Source of the DNA: a virus
Virus record (IMG/VR): IMGVR_UViG_3300043446_005562
Span: 62,001 to 126,000 of that record
DNA length: 64,000 nucleotides
Direction: 5' to 3' (one strand)
Position 1 is the first letter of the stretch, and each line of letters begins with the position of its first letter. Made by a program: the position numbers and the translations under genes. The notes below the pieces were generated by a model. It worked only from the letters and a program-made list of their open reading frames with translations. It was not told the DNA's origin and searched no databases. Below, piece by piece: positions 16,601 to 25,100 of this stretch.

Positions 16601-19600
16601 CCGCTTGTTCCACTAGAACCTGAAGTACCTGAGCTACCTGAAGATCCGGATGTTCCAGATGATCCCGATGTACCTGATGAACCTGACGATCCACTTGTAC
16701 CGCTGCTTCCACTTGAACCTGATGTTCCACTTGAACCTGAACTGCCTGAAGTACCCGATGAACCGCTAGTACCGCTAGAACCGGAAGTTCCAGATGAACC
16801 TGAAGAACCTGATGTACCGCTTGATCCAGACGAGCCAGATGTTCCTGACGAACCGCTAGTACCAGAGGAACCTGAAGAACCACTAGTTCCGGATGAACCG
16901 CTTGAACCGCTTGTTCCAGACGAGCCAGAACTTCCTGAAGTACCACTTGAACCCGAGCTTCCAGATGTACCAGAAGAGCCAGATGTTCCAGAGCTACCTG
17001 AAGTTCCGCTAGATCCAGATGAACCTGAAGTACCTGAAGAACCTGAGCTACCAGAAGTTCCACTTGATCCTGATGTACCAGAAGAACCTGATGTTCCTGA
17101 GCTTCCACTAGTTCCTGATGAACCTGAAGAGCCAGATGTTCCCGAAGAACCACTACTACCACTTGTTCCACTTGAACCCGATGTTCCGCTACTACCCGAT
17201 GAGCCGCTAGTTCCTGAAGAACCGCTGCTTCCTGATGTCCCACTTGAACCACTTGTTCCAGAAGAACCCGAAGATCCTGATGTGCCAGATGAGCCTGAAG
17301 AACCTGAAGTTCCTGAGCTTCCGCTTGTTCCTGAGCTACCCGAACTACCAGAAGTTCCACTTGAACCTGAAGTACCTGAAGATCCAGAAGTTCCAGAAGA
17401 ACCGCTTGAGCCTGATGTTCCTGAGCTACCAGATGTTCCCGAAGAACCAGAAGTACCTGAAGATCCAGAAGTACCTGAGCTGCCTGAAGAACCTGAAGTT
17501 CCAGATGAACCGGACGAACCAGAGGTTCCAGAGCTTCCTGAAGTTCCTGAACTACCTGATGTTCCAGAGCTACCGGATGTACCGGAAGAGCCTGAGCTTC
17601 CGCTTGTTCCGCTTGAACCTGAACTTCCGCTAGTTCCGGATGAACCGCTTGAGCCTGAAGTACCACTACTACCTGATGAACCTGAAGAACCACTTGTTCC
17701 GCTTGAACCTGAAGAACCGCTAGTACCTGAACTTCCCGAAGTACCTGATGAGCCAGACGTTCCTGAAGAACCTGAAGAACCAGAAGTTCCGCTTGAGCCT
17801 GAGCTTCCTGATGTACCGCTACTTCCACTTGTACCACTTGAGCCAGAAGTTCCTGACGAACCGCTTGAACCAGAGGTACCGCTACTACCTGATGAACCTG
17901 ACGTTCCTGAAGAACCAGAAGAACCCGATGTTCCTGAGCTACCGCTTGTACCACTTGAACCTGATGTTCCACTGCTGCCTGATGAACCGCTAGTACCAGA
18001 AGAACCTGAAGTACCAGAAGATCCACTTGAACCAGAGGTACCAGAACTTCCTGAAGAGCCGGATGTTCCAGAGCTTCCGCTTGTACCAGATGAACCTGAA
18101 CTTCCAGAGGTTCCAGATGAACCACTAGAACCTGAAGTTCCAGAGCTTCCTGATGTACCCGATGAGCCTGAGGTTCCAGCGCTTCCGCTAGTACCAGATG
18201 AACCGCTTGATCCGGACGTACCATTTACTCCAGAAAGACCAGATGTTCCACTTGAGCCTGATGTACCTGAACTTCCTGAAGAGCCAGATGTTCCAGAGCT
18301 TCCGCTTGTACCTGAACTTCCAGATGTTCCAGATGAACCGCTTGAGCCCGAAGTCCCTGAGCTACCAGATGTTCCGCTTGAGCCTGACGAGCCGGATGTT
18401 CCGGAAGAACCTGAGCTGCCAGACGTGCCTGAAGATCCAGAAGTACCTGAGCTTCCACTTGTTCCGGATGAACCTGAAGAGCCGCTTGTTCCGGATGAAC
18501 CTGAACTACCGCTTGTTCCACTTGAACCGCTTGAACCTGATGTTCCTGAAGAACCTGAGGTGCCAGAACTTCCTGAAGTACCAGAAGAACCTGAACTACC
18601 GCTTGTTCCACTAGAACCGCTTGAACCTGATGTTCCTGAAGAACCGCTCGTTCCTGAAGAACCAGAAGAACCTGATGTTCCTGAAGAACCTGATGTACCA
18701 GATGACCCTGATGTTCCACTTGAGCCTGATGAGCCACTTGTTCCTGAACTACCCGAACTTCCACTTGTACCTGAAGAACCACTAGTTCCTGATGAACCTG
18801 AACTTCCAGATGTTCCTGACGAACCAGAAGAACCTGATGTTCCGGAACTACCACTAGTTCCTGATGAACCACTAGTTCCAGAAGAACCCGAAGATCCGCT
18901 TGTTCCGGATGAACCGCTTGAGCCGCTAGTTCCAGAGCTACCTGATGTTCCAGATGAACCTGACGTACCTGAACTACCACTAGTTCCAGAAGAACCGCTT
19001 GAACCTGATGTTCCTGAAGAACCTGAACTACCTGAAGTTCCTGAAGAACCGCTAGTTCCTGATGAACCTGAAGAGCCAGATGTTCCTGAGCTACCACTTG
19101 TTCCACTTGAACCAGATGTACCTGAACTACCTGAAGTTCCTGAAGAACCGCTGCTTCCCGATGTCCCACTTGAACCACTTGTTCCAGAAGAACCCGAGGA
19201 TCCTGATGTGCCAGATGAGCCTGAAGAACCTGAAGTTCCTGAGCTTCCACTAGTTCCGCTTGAACCTGATGTACCACTAGAGCCTGAACTGCCTGAAGTA
19301 CCTGAACTACCACTTGAGCCAGAAGTTCCTGACGAACCGCTTGAGCCTGAAGTACCACTACTACCTGATGAACCGCTAGTACCAGAGGAACCTGACGTTC
19401 CTGAAGAACCGCTTGTTCCTGATGAACCGGATGAGCCAGAAGTTCCACTTGAACCGGACGAACCAGAGGTTCCAGAGCTTCCTGAAGTTCCGCTTGAGCC
19501 AGAGCTACCGCTTGTTCCTGATGAACCTGAGCTACCGGATGTACCGGAAGAGCCTGAACTTCCGCTTGTTCCTGATGAACCCGACGTTCCTGAAGAACCA

Positions 19601-22089
19601 CTTGTACCGCTAGAACCGGAAGTTCCAGATGAACCTGAAGAACCTGATGTACCGCTTGATCCAGACGAGCCAGATGTTCCTGAGCTTCCACTTGTTCCGG
19701 ATGAACCGCTTGAACCGGATGTTCCAGAAGAACCAGAAGTTCCGCTTGAGCCTGATGTTCCTGAGCTACCCGAAGAACCTGAGGTTCCAGATGAACCGCT
19801 AGATCCAGAAGTGCCACTTGAGCCAGAAGTTCCTGACGAACCAGAAGATCCGCTTGTACCGCTACTACCTGAAGAACCAGATGTACCGCTTGAACCTGAA
19901 GAACCAGATGTACCGCTTGAACCTGAAGTACCAGATGAGCCACTTGAACCTGAAGTACCGGATGAGCCAGAAGTACCGCTACTTCCGCTAGAACCAGATG
20001 TTCCACTTGAACCTGAAGTACCTGAACTTCCAGAAGAACCGCTTGTTCCCGATGAGCCTGAAGAACCGCTTGAACCAGAAGTTCCAGACGAACCTGAAGT
20101 ACCAGATGATCCGCTTGAACCAGAAGTACCTGAAGAACCGGATGAACCTGAAGAACCGGAAGTTCCACTTGAACCAGATGAGCCGCTAGTGCCACTTGAG
20201 CCTGAAGAACCTGATGTTCCTGAAGATCCGGAAGTTCCGCTTGAACCTGATGTTCCTGAGCTTCCAGATGTACCGCTACTTCCAGAAGAACCGCTTGTTC
20301 CAGAGCTTCCTGACGTTCCAGAAGATCCTGAGCTACCGCTTGTTCCAGAAGAACCACTTGAACCTGATGTACCGGATGTTCCACTTGCTCCACTTGCTCC
20401 ACTTGTTCCAGACGAGCCTGACGTTCCTGAAGAACCAGAAGAACCAGATGTTCCAGAGCTACCAGAAGAGCCAGAGGTTCCCGAAGAACCTGATGTACCG
20501 CTACTTCCAGAAGAACCGCTAGTTCCTGAACTTCCACTTGTTCCTGACGAACCAGAAGAGCCAGATGTTCCTGAGCTACCTGAAGTTCCGCTAGAGCCTG
20601 ATGATCCAGAAGTACCAGATGAACCGCTTGTTCCACTAGAACCCGAAGAACCTGATGTTCCAGACGATCCTGATGAACCTGAAGTTCCGCTACTACCACT
20701 TGTTCCAGATGAACCAGAGCTTCCCGATGTTCCGGAGCTGCCGCTTGTACCAGATGAACCTGAGGAACCTGATGTTCCGCTACTACCACTAGTGCCAGAT
20801 GAACCAGATGTTCCAGAAGAACCACTTGATCCGCTTGTACCGCTTGAGCCAGACGTACCTGAGCTACCACTAGTTCCTGACGAACCTGAAGAGCCGGATG
20901 TTCCCGAAGATCCAGATGAACCGCTTGTTCCACTTGAACCAGCTGTACCTGAACTTCCGCTTGTTCCTGATGAACCTGAAGAACCAGAAGTTCCCGAAGA
21001 ACCACTAGTGCCAGAAGAACCTGAACTGCCGCTTGTACCAGATGAACCTGATGTTCCAGAGCTGCCAGATGTACCTGACGAACCACTAGTTCCTGAAGAG
21101 CCTGAACTTCCAGATGTTCCAGAAGATCCTGATGAGCCGCTAGTTCCCGAAGAACCAGATGTTCCAGAAGAACCGCTTGTTCCAGACGAACCACTTGAGC
21201 CAGACGTACCTGAGCTACCTGATGTACCACTTGAACCTGATGTGCCCGATGAACCTGAACTTCCACTTGTTCCTGACGAACCAGAAGAACCCGATGTTCC
21301 TGAGCTACCACTTGAACCGCTAGTTCCACTAGAACCTGATGTACCAGACGAGCCGCTAGAACCCGAAGTTCCTGATGAGCCGCTTGAACCGGACGTTCCA
21401 CTAGAACCGGCTGTTCCAGATGAACCGCTAGTTCCGCTTGAACCAGAAGAACCAGATGTTCCCGAGCTACCCGAAGTTCCAGAAGATCCAGAGCTACCCG
21501 AGGTTCCGCTACTTCCGGAAGAGCCGGATGTACCCGAGCTGCCAGAAGTACCTGAACTTCCTGATGTTCCGCTTGAACCGCTTGAACCTGAAGTTCCAGA
21601 AGAACCGCTTGTACCACTACTTCCGGAAGAACCTGAAGTACCACTTGAGCCGGATGTTCCGGATGAACCAGATGAACCGGATGTGCCCGAAGAACCGCTA
21701 GTTCCTGACGAACCAGCTGCGCCTGAACCGCCCTGTATCATGGTGAACATATTGTCACCTTCATATATTATAAGATATTTAGCATGAGCTACGGTAAATG
21801 GTTTATAGGTAGTTGTTCCAATGTTTACTCCATTTACGTACACCGTTAACGCACTATCACTTGAACTTTTTTGAAGTTGAGGTCCAGTTGAGGTAATGTT
21901 ACCGCTCGGGTCAGTTATCTCAAAGGTCTCGCCTTCGTAAATTGTTCCAGTTGAAATACTTGGCAATTGAATAACCGAGGATGATCCGCCAGCACCAGAT
22001 CCACCAATTTTGAATTCAAAATATAATTGAGTATTCAGTGAATGTGGGCCGGTTCCCGTTAACGTTTGTGTGCTCTTAAAAACTGCCAT
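13657..22089 (-). CDS. Giant collagen-like Ser/Thr fibre protein with S74 chaperone domain
   Basis: A 2810-residue protein. Residues 1 to about 120 form a beta-rich head. About 120-1836 is one Gly-X-Y tract built almost only from GSS and GTS triplets. Domain A spans about 1840-1967; mixed repeats with GATGAA triplets run to about 2382. Domain B, alike to A (both end SW.FNGK.G), spans about 2382-2510; a further short repeat runs to about 2600. The C-terminus has beta segments and an intramolecular chaperone (peptidase S74) from about residue 2714: FSDRSVKDNVETI, then YAGVIAQEMEAAFPQVV and a terminal coiled coil. S74 domains trimerise fibres and often cleave themselves off. The likely product is a trimeric long tail or surface fibre. 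Ser/Thr at nearly every X and Y position makes it a candidate O-glycosylation substrate. Confidence 0.88.
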   Translation of the reverse strand: MAVFKSTQTLTGTGPHSLNTQLYFEFKIGGSGAGGSSSVIQLPSISTGTIYEGETFEITDPSGNITSTGPQLQKSSSDSALTVYVNGVNIGTTTYKPFTVAHAKYLIIYEGDNMFTMIQGGSGAAGSSGTSGSSGTSGSSGSSGTSGSSGTSGSSGSSGTSGSSGTSGSSGSSGTSGSSGTSGSSGTSGSSGSSGTSGSSGSSGTSGSSGTSGSSGSSGTSGSSGTAGSSGTSGSSGSSGTSGSSGSSGTSGSSGTSGSSGSSGTSGSSGSSGTSGSSGSSGTSGSSGTSGSSGTSGSSGSSGTSGSSGTSGSSGTSGSSGSSGTSGSSGSSGTSGSSGTSGSSGTSGSSGTSGSSGSSGTSGSSGTSGSSGSSGTSGSSGTAGSSGTSGSSGSSGTSGSSGSSGTSGSSGTSGSSGTSGSSGSSGTSGSSGTSGSSGTSGSSGSSGTSGSSGTSGSSGSSGTSGSSGTSGSSGSSGTSGSSGSSGTSGSSGTSGSSGSSGTSGSSGTSGSSGSSGTSGSSGTSGSSGSSGTSGSSGTSGSSGSSGTSGSSGSSGTSGSSGTSGASGASGTSGTSGSSGSSGTSGSSGSSGTSGSSGTSGSSGSSGTSGSSGTSGSSGTSGSSGTSGSSGSSGTSGSSGSSGTSGSSGSSGSSGTSGSSGSSGTSGSSGTSGSSGSSGSSGTSGSSGSSGTSGSSGTSGSSGSSGTSGSSGTSGSSGSSGTSGSSGTSGSSGSSGTSGSSGSSGTSGSSGSSGTSGSSGTSGSSGSSGTSGSSGSSGTSGSSGTSGSSGTSGSSGSSGTSGSSGTSGSSGSSGTSGSSGSSGTSGSSGTSGSSGTSGSSGTSGSSGSSGTSGSSGSSGTSGSSGSSGTSGSSGTSGSSGSSGTSGSSGSSGTSGSSGTSGSSGTSGSSGSSGTSGSSGSSGTSGSSGSSGTSGSSGSSGTSGSSGTSGSSGTSGSSGSSGTSGSSGSSGTSGSSGTSGSSGSSGTSGSSGTSGSSGTSGSSGTSGSSGSSGTSGSSGTSGSSGSSGTSGSSGSSGTSGSSGTSGSSGTSGSSGTSGSSGSSGTSGSSGSSGTSGSSGTSGSSGTSGSSGSSGTSGSSGSSGTSGSSGTSGSSGSSGTSGSSGSSGTSGSSGTSGSSGTSGSSGSSGTSGSSGTSGSSGSSGTSGSSGSSGTSGSSGTSGSSGTSGSSGSSGTSGSSGSSGTSGSSGSSGTSGSSGTSGSSGTSGSSGSSGTSGSSGSSGTSGSSGTSGSSGSSGTSGSSGTSGSSGTSGSSGSSGTSGSSGTSGLSGVNGTSGSSGSSGTSGSAGTSGSSGTSGSSGTSGSSGSSGTSGSSGSSGTSGSSGTSGSSGSSGTSGSSGSSGTSGSSGTSGSSGSSGTSGSSGTSGSSGTSGSSGSSGTSGSSGSSGTSGSSGSSGTSGSSGTSGSSGTSGSSGSSGTSGSSGSSGTSGSSGTSGSSGTSGSSGSSGTSGSSGSSGSSGTSGSSGSSGTSGSSGSSGTSGSSGSSGTSGSSGTSGSSGTSGSSGTSGSSGSSGTSGSSGSSGTSGSSGTSGSSGTSGSSGTSGSSGSSGTSGSSGTSGSSGTSGSSGSSGTSGSSGTSGSSGSSGTSGSSGSSGTSGSSGTSGSSGSSGTSGSSGSSGTSGSSGTSGSSGSSGTSGSSGSSGTSGSSGTSGSSGTSGSSGTSGSSGSSGTSGSSGSSGTSGSSGTSGSSGTSGSSGSSGTSGSSGSSGTSGSSGSSGTSGSSGSSGTSGSSGTSGSSGSSGTSGSSGSSGTSGSSGTSGSSGTSGSSGSSGTSGSSGSSGTSGSSGSSGTSGSSGTSGSSGSSGTSGSSGTSGSSGTSGASSIGNGVSWIFNSSASTTPGSTNINYYAGVTATTNVGLINKFYVNITAYRPSSFNSTQWWSAIQTQVTAGNQAYLEIFELTTGIGGVYAITAVGSPVGNVVQVDLNLNAGTGTLTNGNEHVISWWFNGKNGTAGSSGTSGSSGTSGSSGTSGSSGTSGSSGTSGSSGSSGTSGSSGTSGSSGSSGTSGSSGSSGTSGSSGTSGATGAAGSSGTSGSSGTSGATGAAGSSGTSGSSGTSGSSGSSGTSGSSGSSGTSGSSGTSGATGAAGSSGTSGSSGSSGTSGISGASGTSGSSGTSGSSGSSGTSGSSGSSGTSGSSGTSGATGAAGSSGTSGSSGTSGATGAAGSSGTSGSSGTSGSSGSSGTSGATGATGPAGSSGTSGSSGTSGSSGSSGTSGSSGSSGTSGSSGTSGATGAAGSSGTSGSSGSSGTSGSSGSSGTSGSSGTSGATGATGPAGSSGTSGSSGTSGATGAAGSSGTSGSSGSSGTSGSSGTSGATGAAGSSGTSGSSGTSGATGAAGSSGTSGSSGTSGSSGTSGATGAAGAAGNDGSNSGRWRFDNSALAYSSPGLGQFKLDTTNLGTATKLSISRQDTFGTAYATWFNTLGTMLAAGNVSYLQITEVGNNAAIGAWKVGTFTNQTTYYDIQLNTLLAGTGIVNTTSYYTVSWVFNGKDGTSGSSGTSGATGAAGSSGTSGSSGTSGATGAAGSSGTSGSSGTSGSSGTSGATGATGPAGSSGTSGSSGTSGATGAAGSSGTSGSSGTSGTASAVSVKQAGTTIVSSATSINFVSGATVAASGSQADVTISGGGGSGTVNSGNAGYVAYYPATGAAVDDTNQLYWDQTNARLSVNAGATPGYTLEVGTVGGGTGDIYAAGNIIAFSDRSVKDNVETITDALAKVKAMRGVTFTRNDQEDQTRVYAGVIAQEMEAAFPQVVFTNPDGTKAVSYANLVSVLIEAIKEQQAQIEDLKNKLS
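14290..14555 (-). repeat. Short Gly-X-Y tract with GATGAA/GATGPA units
   Basis: About 88 residues of collagen-like triplets near the fibre C-terminus. GSS and GTS are mixed with GAT, GAA and GPA, giving a more ordinary collagen-like composition than the main tract. It joins domain B to the pre-S74 region. Confidence 0.75.
14945..16190 (-). repeat. Mixed Gly-X-Y tract between domains A and B
   Basis: About 415 residues of triplets. GSS/GTS runs are interrupted at intervals by GATGAAGSS or GATGATGPAG blocks, plus single GIS and GAS triplets. The insertion of Ala/Pro triplets is absent from the long tract upstream, so this segment has a separate history. Confidence 0.8.
16580..21730 (-). repeat. 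5.1-kb tract coding about 570 consecutive GSS/GTS triplets
   Basis: The translated unit is a strict Gly-X-Y triplet, written with two letters: GTS, followed by one or two (rarely three) GSS. Exceptions are a few GTA, GSA, GAS, GLS and GVN triplets. DNA copies are diverged by synonymous codons rather than identical. The antisense strand is open for most of the tract as a by-product of composition. Confidence 0.9.
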
Positions 22090-22121
22090 TTATCTGCAAT
22101 TGTTTTTTATTATCTATATTT

Positions 22122-25100
22122 TTATCGTGGTCGATTAGTTCCGACCAAGAAATTTGCCCAACCGCTCAATGATGGAGGTAGGGCATTCCAGCTACCTGCT
22201 GGAAAAGGAGTTTGTCCACTAGATACAACGGTTCCACCAATCCAATAGTCATCGGTATGTGTCACATTATCGTTGAATAAAGTGTATGAAGAGACTTCTT
22301 CTGTGTGGAAATAAACGTCATCCAACAGAATACCTTTACTTGTACCTTGAGGATCTGTGTATATGAAATTTGGAGAACCTCCAGTTAGTCCAAGCGAAGC
22401 AAATGTCGTTTGGTGAATACTTAATCTGGATTCAACAGTATATGAAGAATTTAGATCTAAAAGCATCCAACTTTCGCTAGAAGCAGTTGCTGTTCCTGGG
22501 GTAAGTACGCTGTTTGGACGGCGGTTATACATTTCAAAATGGCAACCTCTAATGTATGCAGTAGACTGATCTAGCGATACAAGATAGCAGTACACATTAT
22601 TGTTTGCGCCAGTATCAACAATCTCACAATTTTCCAAATACAGAGATGAATATCTTGCTAAAATTGCATAGGCCCCGTTTGATGAATGGTCTACCTGTAT
22701 TTTGATATTATTCATCTTTAGTGAGCCGTTTGCTACAAATATAGCGTTCATAGTCGGCACTGATATTACGCTGTTATAACGACCCGATCCAGTTATTGTC
22801 AACTCAGCAGCAGTCAACCAAGTATTACCAGCAGAGCCTGATACAGCTAATGTTACGCCTGGCTCAAAGTAGAGAGATACATTGTATGAACTCGATACAG
22901 TTACCGTAGTCGATTCAGTATAGGCTCCTCTAAATACATGAATTGTATAGCTACCTGCTCCAAGAGCAGAAAGGCCATTTAAAGCGCCGTTGATTGTTTG
23001 CCAAGGTAAATCTAATCTACCTAATTGTGCAGTAGTATTATTTCCATTCGGATCAACAAATAAAGTTTGAGCATATCCTATTGCTTGGAAAGAGGTTCCA
23101 CTTGTTCCGCTTGATCCTGAAGTTCCACTTGAGCCAGAAGAACCCGATGTGCCTGACGAACCAGAAGTTCCAGAAGATCCGCTTGAACCTGACGTTCCAG
23201 AGCTTCCACTGGTTCCTGACGAACCACTAGTTCCGCTTGAGCCACTAGAACCAGATGTTCCTGAAGATCCTGAAGTACCTGACGAACCAGACGAGCCAGA
23301 TGTTCCGGCTGAACCTGACGTACCAGATGAACCTGAACTACCTGATGTTCCGGAAGAGCCTGAGCTTCCACTAGTTCCACTAGAACCAGATGTACCACTT
23401 GAACCTGATGAACCTGAAGTTCCTGAGCTACCTGATGTTCCAGATGAGCCACTGGAACCGCTTGTGCCCGAAGAACCTGAAGTTCCACTAGATCCCGAAG
23501 ATCCAGATGTTCCCGAAGAACCACTTGATCCAGATGTTCCGGACGATCCACTAGTTCCTGATGAACCTGAACTACCTGATGTTCCCGAAGAACCGCTAGA
23601 GCCTGACGTACCTGAGCTTCCACTAGTTCCTGATGAACCTGAAGTTCCTGAGCTACCTGATGTTCCAGATGAGCCACTTGAACCTGAAGTGCCACTAGAT
23701 CCTGAAGATCCTGAAGTTCCGCTTGAGCCACTAGTTCCACTAGAACCAGATGTTCCTGAAGAACCGCTAGATCCTGACGTACCGGAGCTTCCACTAGTAC
23801 CTGAAGAACCGCTACTACCGGATGTTCCCGAAGAGCCCGAAGTTCCGCTACTTCCTGAAGATCCTGAGGTACCAGACGATCCTGAACTACCTGATGTTCC
23901 GCTTGAACCGCTTGTTCCTGAAGAACCTGAACTACCTGATGTTCCCGAAGAACCTGAAGTACCACTTGACCCTGATGTACCTGATGAACCTGAGCTTCCG
24001 CTAGTACCAGATGAACCACTTGAGCCTGAAGTTCCTGAGCTTCCGCTAGTTCCTGATGAACCTGATGTACCGCTTGAGCCAGATGTACCGCTTGAACCTG
24101 AAGAACCACTTGTTCCGCTTGAACCTGAAGAACCACTTGTTCCGCTTGAACCTGAAGAACCTGATGTACCTGATGAACCTGAGCTTCCTGAAGTTCCGCT
24201 TGAACCGCTTGTTCCTGAAGAACCCGAGCTTCCACTAGTTCCGGATGATCCACTTGAACCCGACGTTCCCGACGAACCGCTTGTTCCACTTGAACCAGAA
24301 CTTCCGCTTGTTCCAGAAGAGCCTGAGCTTCCTGAAGTACCACTTGAGCCAGATGTTCCACTAGAACCACTACTACCTGAAGTACCAGATGATCCCGATG
24401 TACCGGAAGATCCACTTGTTCCACTAGATCCACTTGAGCCTGATGTACCAGATGATCCTGAAGTACCAGATGAACCGCTTGTTCCGGATGAACCTGAGCT
24501 TCCTGAAGTACCGCTTGAACCTGATGTTCCTGAGCTTCCGCTAGTACCTGATGAACCTGACGAACCGCTTGTTCCGCTTGAACCGCTTGAACCTGATGTC
24601 CCAGAAGATCCACTAGTTCCTGACGAACCCGATGTACCTGAACTTCCTGATGAACCTGATGTACCAGAGCTGCCTGATGTTCCAGATGATCCCGAAGATC
24701 CTGAAGTACCAGATGAACCGCTGCTTCCTGATGTGCCCGAAGAACCAGAGGTTCCACTTGAACCTGATGTACCTGAGCTACCACTAGAACCGCTAGTACC
24801 GGATGAGCCGCTAGAACCCGAAGTTCCTGATGAACCTGAACTTCCACTAGTTCCGCTAGATCCACTTGAGCCGGAAGTTCCTGATGAACCTGACGTACCC
24901 GATGATCCGGAAGTTCCACTTGAACCGCTGCTACCTGATGAACCTGATGTTCCGCTAGAACCTGATGTTCCTGATGAACCTGAACTGCCGCTTGTTCCTG
25001 AAGAACCGCTTGAACCTGAGGTTCCTGAAGAGCCTGAACTTCCAGAAGTACCGGATGAACCGGCTGTTCCGCTAGATCCTGATGTTCCAGATGAACCACT

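Noticed and set aside
16580-21730. CRISPR-like or tandem non-coding repeat array
   Set aside because: There are no spacer/repeat units of constant length. The periodicity is three codons within one long open frame.
16508-21787. Open frame of 1759 codons on the plus strand, rich in PEVPELPDVP-type repeats
   Set aside because: It is the exact antisense of the GSS/GTS tract. The absence of stops follows from composition, and it has no own promoter motif. The minus-strand frame continues into recognisable domains at both ends.
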